Below are positions 29,354-41,644 of a stretch of DNA of 64,000 nucleotides, in pieces. Position 1 is the stretch's first letter, and each line of letters opens with the position of its first letter. A program made the translations under genes and the position numbers. Under the pieces are notes generated by a model, which had not been told where the DNA came from, did no database searches, and saw only the letters and a list, made by a program, of their open reading frames with translations. This DNA is from Bradysia coprophila (lineage: Eukaryota > Arthropoda > Insecta > Diptera > Sciaridae), in NCBI RefSeq assembly GCF_014529535.1, contig NW_023503649.1:62001-126000 (forward strand), given 5' to 3'.

Positions 29354-29837
29354 TTTGAATGTGCTGTTCCTTTTTCGATATGTTTTATACTTTTCGTTGC
29401 AGCCAAACTCGAAACATCTATTGAGCAAAAACCACATACTTCAAGCATGAGCGGCACTCTAAATAGGGTACTGAGACTGGACAGTGTGTCACAACTGTAA
29501 AACACTTAAAAATAATTTCAAACAAAATAGTACTTTATTCTATCTCAAAAGAAAATTCACCCTGCTCAACCCATCCCAGCCATCATTTATTATGTCGATG
29601 ATTTGTTGTAACAGTATTTAATATATCTAGAACTTCGAAGTGGTATCTCGGTTTGAGTTGGCCGAAAGTTCGCTTGCTCTATGCTCTGCTGTAGACATAA
29701 ATGTAATTGACTAAAACAAACAAATGAAAATGTTCAAATGTTGCGGCGATTTTTCCTTTGCATCAAATTTTGACCAGACTTTGTTTAAGGTCAACACACC
29801 TCATTCGAAATTCAATTTGATTTTTTTTAGGGACTAT
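29354..29837. other. Intergenic
   Basis: No gene. Short ORFs only, and no clear repeat apart from a ~25-base similarity to the 15270 region (CTTCAAGCATGAG). Confidence 0.35.
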
Positions 29838-30272
29838 ATATCGCCCAAAACCACTTACAGTGGAGGTGTGACGCAAGTCCTGTTATCCACTTACAAAAGA
29901 ACTGATATCGGTGTAGGTGACCCTTACAGATTCGACACGCAAAAGGGTATGCGTCACAAATGGCAGCTGATGAGGAAAGTACACGAAAGTTTTATCAACA
30001 AAAATCTTACCAGAAAAATTTTAGGAAGAATTTTCCTTCCTCAACATCTGCCACTTGTGACGCAAACTTTTTTATTATAATTTTCTTCCTAAAATTTTTC
30101 TGGTAAGATTTTTGTTGATAAAACTTTCGCGTACTTTGCTCATCAGCTGCCATTTGTGACGCATATCTTTTTGCGTGTAGAATCTGTAAGCGTCACCTAC
30201 ACTATCAGTTCTTTTGTAAGTGGATAACAGGACTTGCGTCACACCTCCACTGTAAGTGGTTTTGGGCGATAT
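29838..30272. mobile_element. Foldback element with ~195-bp arms
   Basis: Left arm 29838-30032 (ATATCGCCCAAAACCACTTA onward) is repeated in inverse at about 30079-30272, with roughly 10 differences and a ~45-bp spacer. Both arms read as the same short ORF (ISPKTTYSGGVTQVLL...) on opposite strands. That is a by-product of the symmetry. If transcribed, it would fold into a ~200-bp hairpin. Confidence 0.88.
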
Positions 30273-30402
30273 CAGCTCTTTTGTAAGTTGTGATTTTTTA
30301 GAATTTGGTGGCAGATAATAGACAATCATATTATGCACTTTGAACGAAAATATTCTTCTTACAAAACTTTCTCTTTGATCTGAACCTTCCAGCTTTAATT
30401 TG

Positions 30403-30515
30403 ACGAAAATCGAAAATTTGACGAAATTTGAAAATTTGACGAAAATCAATACTTTGATAAAAATCGAAAATTTGACGAATATTGAAAATTTGACGAAAAT
30501 CGAAAATTTGACGCA
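30403..30515. repeat. Tandem array, ~17-bp unit
   Basis: About six degenerate copies of AAATTTGACGAAAATCG run in tandem (for example at 30420, 30437, 30471, 30489 and 30505). Confidence 0.85.
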
Positions 30516-30522
30516 CTAAACT

Positions 30523-30775
30523 CTATAACTTTGTCTTTTACACGAGGTTTCTATCTGCCGTATTTTCCGAGTTATGGCTGACATTGCTCGCACTTAAAAG
30601 GCTCACAGCTCCCAAATAAGCGACTTTTTAGGAAAACCATGAAACACGTGTCGACTAAAATCTAAAACTCTATAACTTTGTCTTTTAAACGAACTTTCTA
30701 TCTGCCATATTTTCCGAGTTATAGGTATCATAGCTCAATAGCTTAACACGCTCATAGCTCCGAAATTATAAGCTT
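30523..30775. repeat. Diverged tandem pair, ~140-bp unit
   Basis: CTCTATAACTTTGTCTTTTA at about 30523 recurs at 30667. Both are followed by TTTCTATCTGCC and ATTTTCCGAGTTAT. The copies then diverge, each retaining a TCATAGCTC-type element. Confidence 0.75.
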
Positions 30776-31732
30776 TTATAAAAATTTCTTCAAATTAGTT
30801 TCTTAGAATTACGTCCTTAACATACCCTGAAAATTTCAGCCAAATCCACCAGTAAATTAAAAAGTTTCGCCGTAACAAAGTAACAGAGGTAACAGAGTAA
30901 CAAAGGTTGGTAAAATTCATCAATTTCAAAATGTATGAAAATGAATTTCTTCATACGATTATCCAAAGTTTGAAAATTAATATCTCGGCCAAATCTGAAC
31001 TTTATGAGGCGTGTGATAGATTACGAATAAAATAAGTGGAGGTAGTAGGAGCGGAGGGGGAAAAGTCAAAAAAGTTGTGTTCCTTAGTCCTCCGGAAAAA
31101 ATTTTTGACAAATTTTTCAGTGTGAACGGACTTGCGTCACGGCCCTTCACTATAATTAGCATGTTATTAATCTAGGCGTTAGTACGAGTTCAACGAGAAC
31201 GTCAAAATTGTCAATGATTTGGTAGATATATTACATTTCAAATAGGGACCATGAAAGTTTAATTCAATTTAAGTTAGGGCCGATCTGCAAATTTATGAAA
31301 TTTCAGCATTTCGTTTCTCATTTCCGTTTACCTCTGTAAGTCGTGTACTCACAATCGACTCTGTGTTTTCTGATCAATGTAACTACTTCGGCAAAAGACC
31401 AACAGTCCTTGATTCAGTTCCGCAACAAATGGAATGTAAAGTTCATAGTTTCGACCCTTTTTCATTATATCCGTCGTATAGATGATGAAAAATGCATGAT
31501 CCATATCGAAGTCAGTGTTCTCGACGAGGATTCCCTTATATTGCCAACGTCTGCGAGTTCATTCAATAATAGTTCCGTAGTGAAACCGTTTCGACATTGA
31601 CAAACGTCACTAGTCCTTCGACATTTGAGTTTATGTTGATGTTGTTTGGTCAGTCACTAACTTGTCAGAGTAAACGAATCTTTCTATTCCGCAGAATTTC
31701 GAAAAGAGGTTTGTTTCTTATCCTGCAGCACA
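30776..31732. other. Intergenic, upstream of USP1
   Basis: No gene recognised. An ACTTGCGTCACGG motif near 31130 resembles the arm of the 29838 foldback (ACTTGCGTCACACC), so part of this region may belong to a related element. The USP1 promoter should lie at the right end. Confidence 0.4.
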
Positions 31733-34426
31733 ATGTTAACAAGACACCAATCCCATAAAACGTGGAATTTGAGAAATTCTCGCAGAGATGATTTAGATGC
31801 TAATCCCAATGCTGCAAAAAACGTGGATCCAATTGATAATCGAAACATAAAGCAAGACAATATGGCCACATCAATAAAGAATCCAATCAGAAATCAATTA
31901 AAAAGTCGTAAAGTGAATTTGGCCGGTGACACTACAAAGCGGAAGAAAGTTTTATCGCCATCATTGAATCGGGAGAATATAACGAGGCCTACACAAGCGA
32001 ATAAAAAGAATTCGCCATTAAAAAAACGACTCAAGACCTGCGAAATTCACGAGCACCACAATTTGCCGAAAGCGTCACACAATTCCGATGAGAATTCGTA
32101 CAATCAGAGAAAACAAATCACATCGTCGATGGCAACGCTGTGCAACATCGGAAACACATGCTACCTAAATTCGATTGTTTACACGTTGCGATTCGCTCCT
32201 CGCTTTCTGCACAATCTTCATCATGTCTGTGACAATCTTTTGGAAATTAAGCCGCGAACGAATCTTCAAATTACCACCGAAAAACTGCACGAACTGTACA
32301 CACATTTGTATCGAAACGAAGTGGGTGAATCCACGGAAGCATTTCACACTGAAACATTCCTCAACGCTGTTCAGGATGTTAGTTCCATATTTGAGGGCAA
32401 TCACCAGCAGGACGCTCATGAGTTTTTGATGTGTGTGTTGGATAGTATACGGGAAACTTGCAACTCATTAACAAAAGTCATAACGGAATGTCCGGATATT
32501 GTAGCAAATGGGTGAGTCACTTTCGATGTATATTGTAAATAATTGACGAATGGTGAAATTGCAATTGTGGTATGGGTGGTAGTGTTTTTCGGTTACGATG
32601 TTCGAATCATGCTTTTCTTCACCGACTCATTGAATTTTACTTTTTCGATTCAGCAACGTTTGATTGGGGTTATTCCCACCTTCTTTTCTAAACAATCCCT
32701 GTAACAGCTGACTAAGTTCGATATTTTAACAATATTTCCAAGCACTTCATGCACGTTTCTAACATTTCTTTAGTGTCGGGATTAGCATGTATATGTTAAA
32801 CCAACGCACTGTCTGAACATTTCGTCTTTTACTTGCTACCCGTGTTATGGTCTAGGAATAACAGTGCGTTGGTTAAATCATAGTGCTCACTTACTCGGTC
32901 GTAAAATTCAGTATTTGGATCATGTAATTGTCAGGTTAGAGTAGATTAGCACATTACGCGATTCGTATCATATGTAGCAACTGCTGAATATACTCTTTGA
33001 TCATAGAAAGTTAATAGGTCACTCATTTCATGGCGAAATTATTCCGATTACGCACGATATGAGTGTGCAGCAGCTTCAACCGTATAAACAAGTAAAAGAA
33101 GTTTTAATTGTATGTGTGGATCAGCTGAAAAATAGCTGAAGCAAATTCATGCTGCAATTTCACTGCCTCTGACTGTAGGATTCAGCTGATTTTACCACTA
33201 AAAACTTACTAATTTTAATAGACGCTCTCAAGAGGGTGGCTTGGAAGCCAAGATCGTAAAATTCCATGTTGCTCGAATATAAGAAAAATACTGAAGCGAA
33301 GGGATGTTAGAAAGGATGAAACACTCCGAAAAAGCTGGTCGATTCATTAAATGTGTACATTCCTTTGAAGAACTTAATTTGAGCACAATATTAATTGAAT
33401 TTTCCAAACCTTTTCAGTTTTGCCGATTTTTTTACGGAGAATTTCGAGGGGATCGCATGTTCGTCGACGAAATGTTTAAGCTGTGAGACAATAACTGAAC
33501 AAAAGGAAACAATGATCGATTTGTCAGTGCCTATAACCAGCTATAAAAATATTGACCAACAAGAAGATCCCAATTTATTTATTCAGGTGAGTTTAAATGG
33601 TAAAAGGAATAAACCTGTACAGCTTGAGTTTATTAAGAGTTCATCATGAGCTTTAAACTAACCATGAGCTAAAAACTCACCATGAGCTAAAAACTCACCA
33701 TGAGTTTCGAATTCACCATCCAATACGAAAAAATTGTCACCACTTTCCCCGTCCAAATCACTTCATATTTGCCTTTCATTCCAGAATTTGTGCATTACCC
33801 ACGAACAACTCCGTGGCGAAAATAAGTATCGATGTGAAGAGTGCACCGGTCTCACTGAAGCGATTCGTACAGTATCTTATCCTAAACTTCCGCGCCTGCT
33901 AATCATTCAACTGAAACGATTTTCCGGTGGAAAGAAGAAAATCAACAATTACATCCCAACGCCATTTAATTTACAATGCTTTTGTTCGAAGTGCTGTACG
34001 CTATCGGAAGCGGAGAAACATCATTCCTATCGGCTGTACAGTGTTATCACTCATGTGGGGGCTACGATATCCGGTGGACACTACATCGCCTACACAACAT
34101 CATTAGATTTGACAAATGGAATTGATAACACTGTTTCCAATGGCAGCATTTCTTGTCAAAGTGTCAGTTGCTGTGATTTTCTTATGAAAAATTGTCCTGG
34201 AACTAGTCTGAGTAGGTATAGTAGTATATCGGAACATTTGCGACACAATAGTTACATCAATAATCCGTCGAATTCGTCGCTGAACGACAACTCGGAGCCA
34301 CTGTGGTTCAAATGTGATGATGATAAAATCAAAACAATGACACAACGCGAATTCGAGGATTTGCTTAAGAAGGGGAAAACTATCACGCCCTATTTGCTAT
34401 TTTATGCTAGAGTTGATCTGCGATAG
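31733..34426 (+). CDS. USP1: Ubiquitin-specific protease 1
   Basis: Exons 31733-32511, 33418-33586 and 33785-34426 give 529 residues. A ~130-residue basic disordered N-terminus precedes the Cys box NIGNTCYLNS (catalytic Cys about 143) and QQDAHEFL. Then come zinc-binding CxxC pairs (CSSTKCLSCE; CEECTGLTEAIR) and the His box ISGGHYIAY (His about 415). The end PLWFKCDDDKIKTMTQ...TPYLLFYAR matches USP1, which removes ubiquitin from PCNA and FANCD2 together with UAF1. It is shorter than human USP1 (785 residues), largely because the insert between Cys and His boxes is smaller. The 906-bp first intron contains a small hairpin element (ACCAACGCACTGT ... ACAGTGCGTTGGT, 32799-32875). Confidence 0.9.
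33645..33718. repeat. Minisatellite in USP1 intron 2
   Basis: Four imperfect copies of an ~18-bp unit, CATGAGCTAAAAACTCAC, lie within the 198-bp intron. They leave only about 65 bp to the acceptor. Confidence 0.8.
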
Positions 34427-36470
34427 CAGGCTTCGTTGCAATCGATTTAATTTTAATCCTTTTTTTTCCTTTTTTATCAGGCCTGGCATTTTAAATTATT
34501 TGTTGTTTTATGCATCCGTCATCGTCAATATATTTTTTTAAAAGTTTGTTCGCTTCATTTTATCAACCATTTTCTTTTTTAAATCAATTGAAACTGGGTA
34601 AATAAAAAAAAAAAAAAATTGCTCTGTATCGCTAAGATGGGAACACCAATAAATCCCGTCGGCTTTCCATTTTTTAGTATCTCCCATTGCGCTTTATAGA
34701 CTGATAGGATTATCAGAGGTACTCTAAAATCATGTCCGGAGCGATAGCGGAGGACTTGACGCAGTCTAACTTCCAAAAAAAGAACGAAGGAAGAAATTTT
34801 TTTGAGACGCGGCAATCAGAGGTACTCTAAAATCATGTCCGGAGCGATAGCGGAGGACTTGACGCAGTCTAACTTCCAAAAAAAGAACGAAGAAATTTTT
34901 TTTAGACGCGGCAACTATATATAGGCGAGAATTTAAGTTTCTTTCCTTTGGCCTGTATCACCACAAATCCTATTCTATCTTCCTATTTTTCTATTTTTCT
35001 ATTTTTTTGGTAAAATTTTGGTTGTTTCCAGTCTAAATTTTTTTTTGTAAAAATTATTTGGCAGATGATGAGAAAACCTAAGCCAGCTTGTTTGAACTAA
35101 TTGGGTGTAAAATTTATTTTTTGCGTAACGAAGCTGAAAGCGTCAACTCTAGCGATATCATTCATTTTAGAAATTGTATTTCAAAGACTGCGTCACACTT
35201 TTCTCGAAGAGATTTTTGTTGGGATATACATTTAAACAAAACATTTTATTAACATTCGCCGATTCGAAAGAACAGTGTTGATCGTAAAATTTTACTAGAA
35301 GGTATAGTAAATGTAACAACGAAACATGAATGCGCATTCCGCATTGCTAGAAAATTTTAGATTCTATTTTTGAGACACTGGCCATGGTTGCAGTTATCAG
35401 ATGAGACAAGATTTTTAAATCTGTCATTCACAGGTTAATGGCAGACGTTCAGAAATTATACTCAGGAAAAACCTTTCAAAGAAATAGAAAAAAATCTAAC
35501 GAAAATTGGGGCTTACGAGGGCTCGGGTCAACCTTTACGAAATTCCATTTTGTTGTGACCTAAGTTTTCACGTCATTGATTGCCTGAATCAACCTGAACA
35601 CCAATATTTTTAAGGTTGACCCACGGGCCTGACACTATTCACGCTGTTCTTCATTTTTTAAATGCTGCTATTCACAGAGTGTCCAGTCTGTGGGTTGGCC
35701 TGACAAATGTAACAAATTCGTAAGCTTTGATGTTTGTCTTCAGATCACTGTGAGCAAACCAAAATGTTCTCCAAAGTTTCATATGAACATCTAAATAAAA
35801 CATCAATTAAAAGAATCAGGAAAATCCAGATTTCAGGTTTCATATTTGACCTGTCCCTGTTACCCTAACCTGTTCGTCAACCTAAACTCTTTCTCCTCTT
35901 CAGGCTTTATCTTAACGGAAATATCAATGTATTTCCATGTCATCCATTTACTCAATTTTACTTATTCTAACAATGCCATTTAGCAAAAATTTTTCCTGTT
36001 TTACCCCCAAGTGAAGGAGCACATAGGTAAATAATCTCGTGGAAGATAAGTAGAAAATGAACAGACTCAGGATAGTGGTCACAATTTTCCACAATTAATC
36101 CAGTAGCCATGGAAGTGCCCGTGTCCATGAAAGGTGCACGGGATGTCTTGAGTGTTTTGGATAACTATTGGTACCCTGAAAAAGAAAAGTTCAATTGCTA
36201 AGCTGATATCCTTTCAGTTTTCGGGAAAAGGAGGGGGAGAAGTCTAGAGTGCACAATAAAGAATTAATTTTTCTAATCCCAAGAAGTTTTTTCAAAATTT
36301 TTGGACAACATTTCTACCAAACATTCACATGCAAACATGAATTCATTTGAACGATCAAGCAAAAGCAACCTGCACTATATACACATTGCAATGTGATGTA
36401 TAGAGACGTGCTAAATAAAATCAAGTAGTCAATGCTTAGTATGTACGTTTCAACAATACGTTCTGAATAA
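34427..36470. other. Intergenic with a 109-bp tandem duplication
   Basis: No gene. At 34702-34810 and 34811-34913 an approximately 109-bp block is repeated (GATAGCGGAGGACTTGACGC in each). The rest is AT-rich unique sequence with T runs. Around 35510-35620 and 35820-35880 I see nothing that supports a gene. Confidence 0.6.
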
Positions 36471-36475
36471 TTGTG

Positions 36476-36560
36476 TGACTCTGTAGCCGAATGGCTATGG
36501 TCGTTGCTTGGTGTTTGGAAGAATTTTGGTGTTGGGTGTTCAAATCCAGATTTGTGCAAA
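36476..36560 (+). repeat. tRNA-like sequence, probable SINE head or tRNA relic
   Basis: GTAGCCGAATGGCT resembles a polymerase III A box, and about 50 bp later GTGTTCAAATCC resembles a B box. I cannot draw a closed acceptor stem, so a functional tRNA is unlikely. A T-rich stretch follows at 36562. Confidence 0.35.
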
Positions 36561-36761
36561 GTTTTTATTTATAAAATTTAGTCTTTCTTAAAGGCACTAA
36601 GCTCGTAGCGTGCGAAAAAAAGGTGAAAAAGCCCAAGTGCGAAAAAAAAATCAAAAACGCACTGTGAAATAAATACCTTCAAAACGACATTAAATGGATG
36701 CATGGAAAGGTGATGATTATGGACCGGAATTGCGAAAAATATAATATTTAAATAACTTAGT

Positions 36762-37070
36762 GACAGAATAGTCTGTAAGCAGAACAAGAACAATTTACCA
36801 AGGTTCTGAAAGAACAGTTTAAGACACTTACGAAGGCGGGTGGGGTAAATCACAAATCTTGACAATTTAGACATTTATATTCTTGGAAAAGTCGACTTTT
36901 TTGTTAAGTTGAATCATCATTTAAAATTTTCCAGACCTAAAGTCTGTAACAGGAAACATGAAATTTGAATTATTTCCATACTTTTATTATAGGAATAATT
37001 GTTATCGACCGAAGCTGAAGATATGAGAAGTGAACTCTGATCAATGCAATTAACAGAATAATACAATCTG
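36762..37070. repeat. Interspersed repeat interrupted by a 150-bp insertion
   Basis: GACAGAATAGTCTGTAAGCAGAACAAGAACAA and the sequence from 36948 (ACAGGAAACATG ... CTCTGATCAAT) form one unit at 50797-50945, without the 36798-36947 block. That block belongs to a different family, present in inverse at about 22860-22925 (GTCTTAA, TTCGTAAGTG, AAGATTTGTG motifs). Confidence 0.8.
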
Positions 37071-37109
37071 CAATCAGTGTGTTTAACAAAATTTTCATGC
37101 CTTGGACAT

Positions 37110-37275
37110 AAATTACGGAATTTTTCTCGTAATTTAGGCCCACAGCATGAAAAGTTGTATACGCATCTGTTGTGGACGATTTATTTTAGGCAATTTCGCT
37201 TGTCGCCCTCACTTCGTTCGGACTACAACTCACGAAATTGCCTAAAATATACCGTCCACAACAGATACGCAATAA
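37110..37275. mobile_element. MITE family E, partial copy
   Basis: TTTCTCGTAATTTAGGCCCA, then TTTTAGGCAATTTCGCTTGT, a TCACTTCGTTCGG centre, and the inverse CGAAATTGCCTAAAAT near 37230. The same motif order as at 29103-29270 marks it as a family member. Confidence 0.75.
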
Positions 37276-37308
37276 TTATTTGTGTATCTGTTCTTTCCGA
37301 ACCTTTTG

Positions 37309-37443
37309 GCAGAGAGATGCTAATTTGACGACTGGGTCGAATGATTTTAAAATTGGTTGAGAGAAAATGTATTGCATTCTCTCTCAAAAACCCAACTATC
37401 CGTCGAAACGACCCAGTCGTTATATTAGCATCTCTCTGCCTTT
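37309..37443. mobile_element. 135-bp TIR element
   Basis: GGCAGAGAGATGCTAATTTG at the left end and its near-inverse ATATTAGCATCTCTCTGCC at the right end form ~32-bp TIRs, which also include GACTGGGTCG / CGACCCAGTC. No target duplication was identified with confidence; CTTTT is seen near both ends. Confidence 0.8.
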
Positions 37444-37723
37444 TGGAGTTTTGGAGTAGAAATCTTTTGTCCGAAACTCGATACGTCACACGAAAAAGTA
37501 CTTTCGGACTTGTGACGTAAATAACTCAAGGTTCTTTCAGAACCTTGGAAATAACTATCGTACAAAAATGTTGCGAAAGTGAACGTATCAGCATCACGCA
37601 TCACTCAAAAGAGGGCTGTCATTGATGTCATTGACTCTCGGCTGATCTAGTTGTATATTTCGTGAACTGAAACAATCGATAGAGAATTTACAAATAATTC
37701 AGAACATTATCCAACCACACAAT

Positions 37724-38998
37724 ATGGCAACAAACGAGCGATGGGGTGGTTTTACGGATGGCTCTGATTTGAAGTCTGAATTGCAGGCGAACGACTTTAT
37801 TTCGCCGAAACAAAAATTAGAAAAGCTGAAATTGTCTAATTTGACAACAAAAACAACAGATGAAAACAATCAAGTGTTAGTATACATAATGTTGTAGATA
37901 AAGTCCCGTTTCCAAATTTTATTCAACCGAATTTACAACAATCTAGTTTGACCATAGACAATCCGTTGGTAACACAAACGGTGGAAGTAATGAATCAAAC
38001 GGAATTCATTCAAACCTTGTTGGACACATATGCCAGTGATGCTGTAAGATTTTCATTATTTCGAAATTAAATTATCCTCACCGCTCAGCGTGAGCACATA
38101 GACTGAATCCCCGATCACTTCTGTTGCAGCAATCTAGTTTCCTCAATCAAAACGAGGGAATTTTTATGCCACACATTGATTTAACACCAGACACCACCGC
38201 CAATTTAGTCAGCGATGAGAAGTTTTTGAAGCCTTTATGGTATATTCCGCCGCACGAAACAGAATTCACCAAAGGATCACCCACGACCATACCAAAAATT
38301 TCGAAACCAGTTGCGATGGAAGCCATTCGAATTTCTCTCAGCGGATTGGTACGGTTGAAAGGATTTAATGGTCAGTTTCGAGTCTTGTGTCAGAGTTGCA
38401 TTTATAGTTTTGATTTTACACTGGCTTCTTTTAGATTCCACGGATAGTGCGCTTCAGATGTTTACCGATGGTGTGGATGAATTTTTCAAGTGTTTTATGG
38501 AATCTATTAACTCCGTGCTCGTAAATGACGGCCAAGACAGAAATGTATGTGTACAAGACAAAGTTGAATTATAAGTTCAATCGAAATGAATGTTTTCTAC
38601 CTTACAGAAAACCCTAACAATCGCTACATTGGAAAAGGCTTTCCAAAGGAACAATTCATCGTTAACTACGCTACACAATTACTACAAAAACGAAATCATT
38701 GCCAGAAATAAAAGTGAAATCGACGAATTTAAAAACGTTTATCAAGATTATGATAAACTGATGCAAGAAAATCTCAATATGCAAAAGACATTGAATGCTC
38801 TGAAGAGGTCAGTTTGATTATTGAAATTCCTATGTTCAGAGTTATTTTTTAAATACAGAAAAAATGTCGCATTTCATGAACAGTGAAATGGGTGATGCAA
38901 ATTATTTTCTTCGAATCGGAAACAACTCTTACCACCCGTATGACGTCTCTGCCACCTGTGATGATGGTATTGAATTCTGGACGACAAGTTCCAAATAA
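37724..38998 (+). CDS. SUPT7L: SAGA subunit, Spt7-like (STAF65-gamma)
   Basis: Exons run from 37724, with further exons 38130-38370, 38435-38544, 38608-38807 and 38884-38998. A histone-fold (bromodomain-associated type) region reads VAMEAIRISLSGLVRL, then SALQMFTDGVDEFFKCFMESI. It is followed by LTIATLEKAFQ ... LTTLHNYYKNEI and a helical stretch, the same order as in SUPT7L, a structural subunit of the SAGA acetyltransferase complex. The end EMGDANYFLRIGNN...TTSSK is in frame only with the acceptor at 38883. One problem remains. The first 150 bases (MATNERWGGF...) run into a stop, while the following part (HNVVDKVPFPNFIQP, to 38043) is in another frame with no intron-sized gap. This implies a 1-base discrepancy near 37865, or a different first exon. 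Identification moderate. Confidence 0.6.
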
Positions 38999-40828
38999 TT
39001 TTCTTTTTCGTATAAAGTGTGAAAGGAAATTATACTGCGAACGCCTCTTGCGTCGCACAGACTCGGTCTTGCTTCTTTGATTGCGACCTAAAACATGGTA
39101 ATGAACCTTCAAGTTAAAGACATCATCAAGAACTTTGTTTTCTCATGAATTTTACTTTGCAGTTTGTCTCGGTAGATTTAGATATTACGATGGTCCTCTC
39201 TATCAATACCTATAAATGTTGAGCAGCACCGCAGCACCGTAATATCGAAATTATTGTTGAATGTGTTATATGTCTTTTTCTTGCAAGCAGATACTTCCTG
39301 GACTGTCAGAATTGCCATACTCATAAAATTTGAATAAAAACATACATTTTGTAGCCTCCTAATCGAAAGTTGTTTTGAGATTTCTCAGTTCTGACTAAAA
39401 AAAACACGAATTTCACAAGAAGTATACTAGTCGCGTACAACGAAATTGACTAAGGTATCCAAAACTCATGAAACGTTAACAAAAAATGTGCTAAGAAAAC
39501 TTTCGTTCAAACGTTTTCTCTTTAAACAAAAAAACGAGAATCGTCGCCCTGAAGGGTTATATGGAAATTAACCTTTCGTATGTTGTTAGGTCTTTTTGTT
39601 TTGACTAAAATTGGCGCAATCTACTGGGTAAGTGTTTAATTAACAAGATGAGTTAGGTAGTGTTAGGTGTCTCACAAAACTTTGATACTCTCCATAAAAT
39701 ACCATTCTGATATGAGTTTTAGATTGCTATCACGAGCAATGATTTAGGTTCTTCATTTTTCATCTATCTGATTGAGGCGAAAAGATTGCTAGAAGTTTAT
39801 TTACAGTGAACGTCAGTGAAATTTGGATAGGAATTTTTAAACCCGTACGAAGTACTGGGGTCTTATAGGTTTACGCATACGTTTGTAACACGTCGAATTG
39901 GACTCCCTGAGTAAGGGGAAACCTATTGTGGTTGTCTAGAGATGCCAAATCCGCGAAAAAAAATGTCCGTCTGTCCGTCTGTCTGTCTGCACGATAACTT
40001 GAGTAAAACGCATCCGATTTTGAAAATTCTTTTTTTTCCCGTTTGGTAATGTCAAAAGACAGGCTAAGTTCGAAGATGAGTGATTTTGGATCGACCCCTC
40101 CCGAGCTGTGGCCCAATAAGTGCTTTACGGTTTTTCGAAGATATCTCCGGACATTTAAACGTTAAACTTGTAAGTGATACGTCAAATAAAAGGTATTTAC
40201 AATACCGATCGACAAAAAAAAAGTTTATGGAAATCGGATGACCGACTCGTGAGTTAGACCCCTTGGTGTGGAACAGGCACAGGGCGGCAAGCAGTTTTTG
40301 CTTGTAGGTCGGCCACATTTGAACATATTTCGTCTGTTTTAGCTTTATTAGATAGATATTGACCGCACCAATCAGGGAAAAAAAATTATGAAATTATGTT
40401 CTCCGGAGCGTGAGCTAGGTCTCTTGGAGTGAGCTCTTATCTGGCTACTCGGAAGTACAGTGAACGTGGTGTATTTTGACAATATCTCGAGTAAATTTTG
40501 ACCGAATTTCATGAATTTTTTTTTGTTTGAAAGGTATTAACGAATGTAAAGCGTCGGTACTATTTCCGGTCTCCTAACAAAATGGCTGCCGGCGGCCATA
40601 TTGGATTTTAGTAAAATAGAAATATCTTGGGAAAAATGATACTTAAAGAGTTTCTGTTAACATGGAAATAATTTGTTATGTGTGTGGGGTTTCAGGGATT
40701 CCATATACGGACATCTATATATACCTATATACAGCTATATTGAGCTATATACAGGCATATAGAGCTATATAATAGCATATATTTATCTGTGAAATGTTTA
40801 TTTATAGTGAAATATAGTTAAATATGGT

Positions 40829-40972
40829 GTCGGGGAATCTCGCACACGCGATCATAGTATGCGTCCTTTTACGACATGTAACGAAAAGTCATGACTGTGC
40901 GAGATTCACCACTTAGAGGTGAATCTCGCACACCATGAATTTGTGTGGTGTGCGAGATTACCCTACCCCTTA
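40829..40972. mobile_element. Small TIR element with internal hairpin
   Basis: GAATCTCGCACA occurs at 40835 and 40921 and its inverse at 40897 and 40949. At 40897-40930 a perfect 13-bp stem with a 7-base loop forms (TGCGAGATTCACC). The outer ends (TCGGGGAATCTCGCACAC / GTGTGCGAGATTACCC) are imperfect TIRs. Confidence 0.7.
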
Positions 40973-41644
40973 AATATAGCGGTATATAGCTGTTTAAATA
41001 AAAATTTATGAAATTTGTCTTCGTACGGGGCTGTCTATATTGCCTCCGGCAATTTAGTTGTATATGATAACAAGGCAAAGAGTGGATAATGTAAGTGATT
41101 TTAAAGGGAGAATAGTTTTTCAGCAGAGAAGAAAATGAAGTAAGAGAAATGAAGAGTTTCACATTAAAGGCTTTTGATACGAATAGGTGTTTCGTACGGG
41201 TCGGCGTTAGCTATGTTTTTTCATCTGTTTTTCAGCTGGTCCAATCAAAAATGTTGTATACGGTTATAAAAACGTATAAGCAGTTTTCCAACTGGAGCAT
41301 ATTTCTAGTTAAATTTCACTGACTTCCGATGAAATATCAGAGAGCGAAAGTAGCTTCTTTCATCTCTCTGAGGAGGCGAAGGCAAGTGTTTCATGATAAT
41401 AACAAACTTTAACCTATTAAACTGAACAAGCGGTGAAAAATAATAGGTCGCAATAAACAATCCAGGTGTCTCTATTCATTCCACATGCATTACCAATGTT
41501 AAGACGATTATGTCTGGTATGTAACGCTGGTGTAAAAAGTGCGGGATCACGGGAGTGACTCTCACTGTTGTCGACATATTCGATGAAATTTTTAATTACA
41601 AAACGGAAAGATTTATACTTTTTTTGCTTCCGCGGGAAGAATAG

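Noticed and set aside
29724-30449. Mirror-image ORFs of about 120 codons
   Set aside because: They come from the inverted arms of one foldback element; no protein family is recognised.
31343-31600. 85-codon ORF upstream of USP1
   Set aside because: No splice-supported link to USP1 and no recognisable domain; treated as chance ORF.
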